Positions 59,465-64,000 of a stretch of 64,000 nucleotides of DNA are shown here, in pieces (the stretch's first letter is position 1; every line of letters starts with the position of its first letter). Below the pieces are notes generated by a model, which saw only the letters and a list, made by a program, of their open reading frames with translations, had not been told where the DNA came from and searched no databases. This DNA is from Phenylobacterium deserti (GTDB taxonomy: Bacteria > Pseudomonadota > Alphaproteobacteria > Caulobacterales > Caulobacteraceae). Position numbers and translations under genes: made by a program. Location of the stretch: the NCBI RefSeq assembly GCF_003254705.1, contig NZ_QFYR01000002.1:186001-250000 (forward strand). The letters are read 5' to 3'.

Positions 59465-60808
59465 ATGGCGGACGCAGATCTCGAGTTCAGCCAGCGTCGA
59501 ACCGCGCGCCTCAACGAGGAGATGGCGAGGGTTCTGGCGGATAATGTCAACGAGGCCGTCTGCTTCCTCGATGAGCACTACCGCGTCGTCTTCATGAACC
59601 GGGAAGCCCTGCGGCTGGACGGACGTCCGCCGGAGGAACTCATCGGAAAAAGCCACTGGGAAGCGTTCCCGGCCAGTGTGGGCACGGTTGTTGAAGCCAA
59701 CTACCGCCGCGCTATGGACGGCGAAGCGCTCGAGTTCGAGCATCGCTACCGGTCCGACCTGCACGACATTTGGCTATGCATTCGCGCCGTGCCGACCAGC
59801 TGCGGCCTGGCCTTGTTCTATCGGGACATCGGTGAAGACCGCCGCTCAGCCGAGCGCTTTGCGGAGGTGAACCGCAGCCTCAACGCCGTGCTGGACAACG
59901 CCTCGGTGGCCATCTTCCTGATGGACGAGCATCAGCACTGTTCTTACATGAACGCGGCCGCCGAGCGGCTGACGGGCTACACCCTGGCTGAGACCCGCGG
60001 CAGGCCGCTGCATGATGTGGTCCACCATACGCGGCCGGACGGCTCGCCGTATCCGCTCGAAGAGTGCCCGATCGACCGCGCCTTCCCGGAGAACAACCAC
60101 CAGCAGGGCGAAGAGATCTTCGTCCACAAGGATGGTAACTTCTACACGGTCGCCTTCACCGCCAGCCCGATCCGGGATGAGAGCGCCAAGTCGATCGGCA
60201 CAATCATCGAGGTGCGGAACATCACCGCTGAAAAAGCGGCGTTGGCGGCACGCGAGCTGCTGATGCGGGAGGTCGACCACAGGGCCCGAAATGCACTGAC
60301 GGTCGTGCAATCCATCCTGCGGCTCACCCGTGCCCCTGACCTTCAGACCTTCAAGGACGTGGTGGCTGGCCGGGTGGATGCGCTCGCCCGCTCGCAAGGC
60401 ATGCTTGCGGCGGAGAAGTGGGAAGGCGCCTCACTGCGAGGCCTGGTTTCGCAGGAACTGGCGGCGCTCGTTCCGCCGGCGCGGTACGTGCTGGACGGGC
60501 CGGACGTGATGGTCGCCGCCATACAGGCGCAGCCTGTGGCGATGATCGTGCACGAGCTCGTCACTAACGCGATCAAGTACGGCGCACTTCACGAAGAGGA
60601 GGGCCAGGTTCTTGTGACCTGGTCGGCCGGCGCAACCCTCAGACTCGAGTGGAAAGAGGTGGGCGGCCCGGCCGTGGACGCGCCCCCCGAGCGGCAGGGT
60701 TTCGGCGCACGCCTCGTCAGCCAGTTGGCTGAACAGCTTCGAGGCAAGGCCGAGTACGACTGGAAGCCGGAGGGGCTTACTGTGCGTCTGGAATTCTCGG
60801 CCACTTAA
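59465..60808 (+). CDS. PAS-domain HWE-family histidine kinase
   Basis: 447 residues. Two PAS domains span about 20-125 (VNEAVCFLDEHYRVVFMNREALRL) and 135-260 (LDNASVAIFLMDEHQHCSYMNAAAERLTGYTLAE). The HWE dimerisation domain has the phospho-acceptor H272 in EVDHRARNALTVVQSILRL. The ATPase part has the N-box VHELVTNAIKYGAL and the W-x-E motif LEWKEVGGPAV that names the family. Cytosolic, no membrane segment, no receiver domain. A response regulator is not encoded nearby. Possible signals are redox or light, but no cysteine or flavin motif was recognised. Confidence 0.93.
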   Translation: MADADLEFSQRRTARLNEEMARVLADNVNEAVCFLDEHYRVVFMNREALRLDGRPPEELIGKSHWEAFPASVGTVVEANYRRAMDGEALEFEHRYRSDLHDIWLCIRAVPTSCGLALFYRDIGEDRRSAERFAEVNRSLNAVLDNASVAIFLMDEHQHCSYMNAAAERLTGYTLAETRGRPLHDVVHHTRPDGSPYPLEECPIDRAFPENNHQQGEEIFVHKDGNFYTVAFTASPIRDESAKSIGTIIEVRNITAEKAALAARELLMREVDHRARNALTVVQSILRLTRAPDLQTFKDVVAGRVDALARSQGMLAAEKWEGASLRGLVSQELAALVPPARYVLDGPDVMVAAIQAQPVAMIVHELVTNAIKYGALHEEEGQVLVTWSAGATLRLEWKEVGGPAVDAPPERQGFGARLVSQLAEQLRGKAEYDWKPEGLTVRLEFSAT

Positions 60809-61034
60809 CTTTGCCTCAGCGCCGCCCCGTGCCGGCCGCGCCGTCCAGTTCGGCGTTGTTCGCCGATGACGCCTTGGGTCGGAAGCGGAACTTGGCCCCG
60901 GTCGCGGAGCGGACAGTCACTTGGCTGCTGATGAGCAGACGCTGGACGGAACGCGGATGTTCGCCTCCGCCGGGAAGCGCACATTCTGCGGAGTAGCCTG
61001 CTTCGTCGCCGGGACTTCGAAGTGCCGGCGCCCC

Positions 61035-62048
61035 TCAGTTTGGCGGTGCGCCCCCAAGCAATGCGCCATCAAGCACAGTGAGCTTCGTGCCCGCGGCGGC
61101 TCCGACCCCGGCGTCGGTGATCACGAACGTAGCACCCGGACGCAGAGCTTCACTGAGTGCGGCTTGGAATGCCCGGGGCGCCTGAATCTTGTTTAACAGG
61201 ATCTCGTCCGCTGGCCTTCCAGCCTCTTCTTTGTGGCCAGCCACACCTAGAAAGATCCAATGCGGCCGGCGGTCGGCGTCAGGCGCGTAGGTCGCGACGT
61301 GCAAGCCCGCGGCGGCGCTTGGCGCCAGGGCGACGCTGCGCCCGATCTCCACGCCGTTCCTGAGCACCACGATGCGCTGATCGCGCCTTGAGACAATGAC
61401 CGTCAGCGGGCCGCGTGGCGAGGCTTCCGGCCGCCAGCGGAACTCTTGGTCGCGCAGAGGGGCAGCCGATGCGGCTCGTCCGCCAGCCTCGACGGGAGCC
61501 AGCAATGTGCCCGGCGCGGCGCGCACATGGTCACCCGCTCCGCCGGCTATGACGACGGTCGCGCCAAGGTGCGTCACCTCGAACAAGGCTCTGGCGAAGG
61601 CCATCGGCAAGTGGACGCAGCCGTGGCTCTCGGGATAGCCCGGCAATCCGCCAGCATGCAGCGCCACGCCGTCCCACGTCAGGCGCTGTTGAAAGGGCAT
61701 AGGGGCGTTGTTGTAGCGGCTCGAGTGGTGCTTTGCGTCCTTTTGTAGGATCGTGAAAACGCCAGTTGGCGTCTCGTGACCAGGCTTGCCGGACGAGATG
61801 GTGCTGACGCCGATCCGCACGCCGTTGCGGTAGACGGTGGCAAGCTGGCGCGACAGATCAACGTAGATCAGGAGCGGGCCGCTCGGAGCGATCTGCGGGA
61901 GCCATACCCACTGACCAGGCTTGAGCAACTCCGCCTGGCGGGCGAGCTCGGCCGGCGAGCTCGCCGGCAGGCCTTGGGCGCGTGCCTTCTCGCCCGCTGC
62001 GCTGGCCAAGCCTAGAGCAAGCGCAGCGGCGGTCAGGGTGAAGCGCAT
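61035..62048 (-). CDS. L,D-transpeptidase (YkuD family)
   Basis: 337 residues with a signal peptide (LTAAALALGLASAAGEKARAQ). The YkuD catalytic domain is at about 57-165: H131 in LHAGG and C144 in SHGCVHLP form the active site. A second, weaker strand-rich domain (about 210-260, LTVIVSRRDQRIVVLRNGVEIGRSVAL) looks like a duplicated YkuD N-terminal half without the catalytic motif. It should make 3-3 crosslinks or attach proteins to peptidoglycan. The preceding gene ends only 11 nt upstream, so they form an operon. Confidence 0.92.
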   Translation of the reverse strand: MRFTLTAAALALGLASAAGEKARAQGLPASSPAELARQAELLKPGQWVWLPQIAPSGPLLIYVDLSRQLATVYRNGVRIGVSTISSGKPGHETPTGVFTILQKDAKHHSSRYNNAPMPFQQRLTWDGVALHAGGLPGYPESHGCVHLPMAFARALFEVTHLGATVVIAGGAGDHVRAAPGTLLAPVEAGGRAASAAPLRDQEFRWRPEASPRGPLTVIVSRRDQRIVVLRNGVEIGRSVALAPSAAAGLHVATYAPDADRRPHWIFLGVAGHKEEAGRPADEILLNKIQAPRAFQAALSEALRPGATFVITDAGVGAAAGTKLTVLDGALLGGAPPN

Positions 62049-62059
62049 GGCGCGACGAC

Positions 62060-62848
62060 TTAGAAGCGCCGATGGTCGCGCTCGTCGACCGTGTCGCAGT
62101 TCCCTCGGAAGCCGGCTTGGCCGTTTTCGACGGAGATCCTGCCGCTTCGACGGTCAACCTGCACCCGTGGCTTGTTGAGGGCGCTGAACCGGAACTGGGC
62201 TGTGATCCTGTCACGCCCGACGGATACGTCCGTGAGCGGCCACCAGCCGCCATCGCCGCCGGCGTTGATGGGCGGGATCAGCGATCTTGCCGGCCGGATC
62301 CGGCCTGTGTTTCCCCAGAACTCCACCATCACGGTGGCGTCGAAGTTCTGGCTTGAAAGCTCCATCCGGTTCTTCGGAACATAGTGGTCTTTGTTGTTGT
62401 CCCACTCGTAGCCAGGACGGCTCTCGACGACCGGGCGGCGGCCCTCGCCATAGCAAACGAGCGTGATGTGCTCCTCGCCCGAGCCGGGAGGGCCGCCATA
62501 CCCGGGACGATAGCCGCCGCCGAACTCCGGCCGACTCGGCGGGCGCTGTGCCTGTCCGCCACCGCGGCGGCAATCGGGAGCCGGAGTGGTGACGATGGAC
62601 TGATAGCGGCCATTGGATGTGGCGACCGAAAGGCACACGCCGCGACGGTCGTTCCACCAGTAGGTCCAGGAGGTGTCGTCTCCCTGCTGTCCGCCGACGT
62701 TCACGTAGCCGCGCGCCGCAAGCTGAGCTTCGCCCGAAGATCCGCGCGCTCCAACCAAGTCGCGTACATCGGCCGGGGTGTTTTGCGCGGCGGCCGAGCT
62801 GGCTGCGAGCGCGAGGAAGATGCCGAGCAGACTTCGGCTGATGCGCAT
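62060..62848 (-). CDS. secreted protein of unknown function, operon partner of the L,D-transpeptidase
   Basis: 262 residues from ATG 62848 with a clean signal peptide (MRISRSLLGIFLALAASSAAAQ). The N-terminal domain (about 25-90: DLVGARGSSGEAQLAARGYVN..WTYWWNDRRGVCLSVATSNGRYQSI) is a recurring secreted module. A Gly/Pro-rich linker then leads to a beta-rich C-terminal domain (about 130-262) with two cysteines. I cannot name a function. The linkage to an L,D-transpeptidase suggests an envelope role. Confidence 0.75.
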   Translation of the reverse strand: MRISRSLLGIFLALAASSAAAQNTPADVRDLVGARGSSGEAQLAARGYVNVGGQQGDDTSWTYWWNDRRGVCLSVATSNGRYQSIVTTPAPDCRRGGGQAQRPPSRPEFGGGYRPGYGGPPGSGEEHITLVCYGEGRRPVVESRPGYEWDNNKDHYVPKNRMELSSQNFDATVMVEFWGNTGRIRPARSLIPPINAGGDGGWWPLTDVSVGRDRITAQFRFSALNKPRVQVDRRSGRISVENGQAGFRGNCDTVDERDHRRF

Positions 62849-62936
62849 GGCGGACCCCTTGTGACCTACGAACTCTATCTCAACCGCGAAGCGATATTCT
62901 TGCAATAGGCACGGTTGGCGTCAGTTTCACGTCAGG

Positions 62937-63689
62937 TCAGAGGCGGGCGCTCAGCAGGCCTGCAAGCGCGAACAGCGTCCAGTCATTGAGCACATGAGCG
63001 AACGTCGAGGCCCAGATGTTCTTGGTGACGAGGTAGGGCACGCTCAGCGCGAGACGGGCGGTTCCGATCACGGCGAGCGTCTGCACCACATGCCAGTCGT
63101 AAGTCGGCAGGTGCAGCAGCGCGAACAGCACGGCCGATCCCACCCAGGCGACCACGACCGACAGGCTCCGGTCGCAGCGCGCCTTCGCGAAGCACGCGGT
63201 CAGAAGCGCCAGGAATGGAATGATCGTGATCAGCTCTTCTCCGAGGATCTGCGGTGCGCTCGCAGCGACAAACAAGACGAGTCGCGCCGCATCAAGGTCG
63301 CTGAGGTCAGCTACAGCGGGATTGGGTGCGACGCTGATGCGTGTGACCAAGAGCATGCCGACAAGGCCGCTGCAGGAGAGGCTTAGGACAGCCCCGCCGA
63401 GGCCGACTGCGATGTCGCGGCCAGTCGGTCGACGAAAGAGCACGTGCCATCTGGGCCCGGCCATCACCCGAAGGGCAGTGAGCATGAGGCAGGCGAACAG
63501 CACCATGGGAGCTGCTTGGGAGAACACGCCAGCCCAATCGCCATCTAAAAAGATGAGTGTCGCAAAGGCGGCCGCCGCGACGAGCAATGCCGCTAGCCAC
63601 CGGATCGCAGGCAGGGCTGCTGGCTCACCGTCGTAGAAGGGGAAGTCCCGCCGCCTGGTCTCGTGGTCACAGGAGGCTCGTTTCCACAT
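62937..63689 (-). CDS. CPBP-family intramembrane metalloprotease
   Basis: 250 residues from ATG 63689 (GAGGG upstream); a longer frame starts at 63713. There are six to eight membrane segments. The CPBP motifs are present: GEELITIIPF (motif 1, the E-E pair, but without the usual downstream Arg), FALLHLPTYDW (motif 2 His) and WASTFAHVLNDW (motif 3 H-x-x-x-N/D). Members cleave prenylated or other membrane proteins, or act in bacteriocin immunity. The substrate is unknown. Confidence 0.85.
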   Translation of the reverse strand: MWKRASCDHETRRRDFPFYDGEPAALPAIRWLAALLVAAAAFATLIFLDGDWAGVFSQAAPMVLFACLMLTALRVMAGPRWHVLFRRPTGRDIAVGLGGAVLSLSCSGLVGMLLVTRISVAPNPAVADLSDLDAARLVLFVAASAPQILGEELITIIPFLALLTACFAKARCDRSLSVVVAWVGSAVLFALLHLPTYDWHVVQTLAVIGTARLALSVPYLVTKNIWASTFAHVLNDWTLFALAGLLSARL

Positions 63690-63731
63690 GATAGCGGCCC
63701 TCGATGTCGGCAAACTTCAGCTCGGCTGAGC

Positions 63732-64000
63732 CTAGAGAAAAGCGACGGGGATCAGGATCAGGAGGAGGTAGGTCACGGAGACGAACAAGCACCAGATTGC
63801 TTGGATCAGCGCGCGCAATGTTCCCATGGGGGTGCGACTTGCAAACCAGCGCGTCTGCGCCGTCAGGAGCCAGATGCATCCGGCGCCAAGAAGCGCCGCG
63901 CCAAAGGCGTTCGGCAGATCAGGGCGCTGGAGGATAATGCCGCCAATGCCGACCACCAGGGCGAACGGGCTAACAAGGAAGCATTGTGCATAGAAGGGAG
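63732..64000 (-). CDS. multi-spanning membrane protein, 5' end outside the window
   Basis: The frame is open from the window edge to the stop at 63732, giving at least 89 residues (PFYAQCFLVSPFALVVGIGGIIL..LPVAFL). Three hydrophobic segments with a short basic loop (QTRWFASRTPMG) are visible. I recognise no family. It is only 43 nt upstream of the CPBP gene on the same strand. Confidence 0.6.
   Translation of the reverse strand, partial: PFYAQCFLVSPFALVVGIGGIILQRPDLPNAFGAALLGAGCIWLLTAQTRWFASRTPMGTLRALIQAIWCLFVSVTYLLLILIPVAFL

Overview
The window is very GC-rich, with short intergenic spacers, many TonB-dependent receptors, RR-type export signals and ECF/FecR circuits. The gene content (Wzc-type kinase with a BBP2-like outer-membrane barrel, HWE histidine kinase, DUF736/MobC mobilization genes) fits an alphaproteobacterium, most probably Caulobacterales (Caulobacter, Phenylobacterium or Brevundimonas type). 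The genus is inferred from style, not from a marker gene. No tRNA, rRNA, CRISPR array or intact insertion sequence was seen.

Layout. (1) 0-11.5 kb: an exopolysaccharide locus. On the minus strand are two paralogous LapG-like cysteine proteases, an O-antigen-ligase/polymerase-like membrane protein, a small membrane-anchored protein, an Ala/Gly-rich exported protein, an outer-membrane barrel and a Wzc-type bacterial tyrosine kinase. Divergently on the plus strand are a Wza-type export protein and a fused mannose-1-phosphate guanylyltransferase/AGE-barrel protein. (2) 11.5-16.3 kb: a mobilization module with extremely high GC: a nucleotidyltransferase-HEPN protein, DUF736, MobC, relaxase and a DEDDh exonuclease. 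There is no integrase or type IV secretion gene. (3) 16.3-22.4 kb: small redox/detoxification groups (LysR with an SDR, tautomerase and NTF2-like protein; LysR with two glutathione transferases). (4) 22.6-38.5 kb: three TonB-dependent receptors, each beside a secreted phosphoesterase-like protein (Y_phosphatase3, phytase-like esterase, PhoD). Each has a different regulator (tandem-TetR, LacI, ECF sigma/FecR), which suggests organophosphate or related scavenging. (5) 38.7-41.4 kb: an arsenic island, arsH (frameshifted) divergent from arsR-acr3-arsC. (6) 41.6-51.2 kb: SDRs, an OmpV-like protein, two paralogous AraC regulators, an MFS transporter, and an ECF42-type sigma factor with its DGPF/YCII partner. 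(7) 51.5-56.6 kb: a helix-turn-helix protein, a small P-loop kinase, a DUF3761-like periplasmic protein, and an envelope-stress cluster DUF2382 - OmpA - DUF2382, plus gene remnants. (8) 56.9-64 kb: serine hydrolase, AraC regulator, HWE histidine kinase, L,D-transpeptidase with a secreted partner, CPBP protease and a truncated membrane protein.

The strongest unexplained signal is a short dispersed intergenic repeat, about 13 loci between 16.3 and 59.4 kb and none in the first 16 kb. Each has two (once three) copies of an AATGTCYGC-like core on the same strand. The start-to-start spacing is 25 nt in seven loci, with 24 or 33 nt in the rest. The same part of the window carries decayed genes (arsH frameshift, MFS fragment, possible SDR fragment), which suggests a plastic accessory region.
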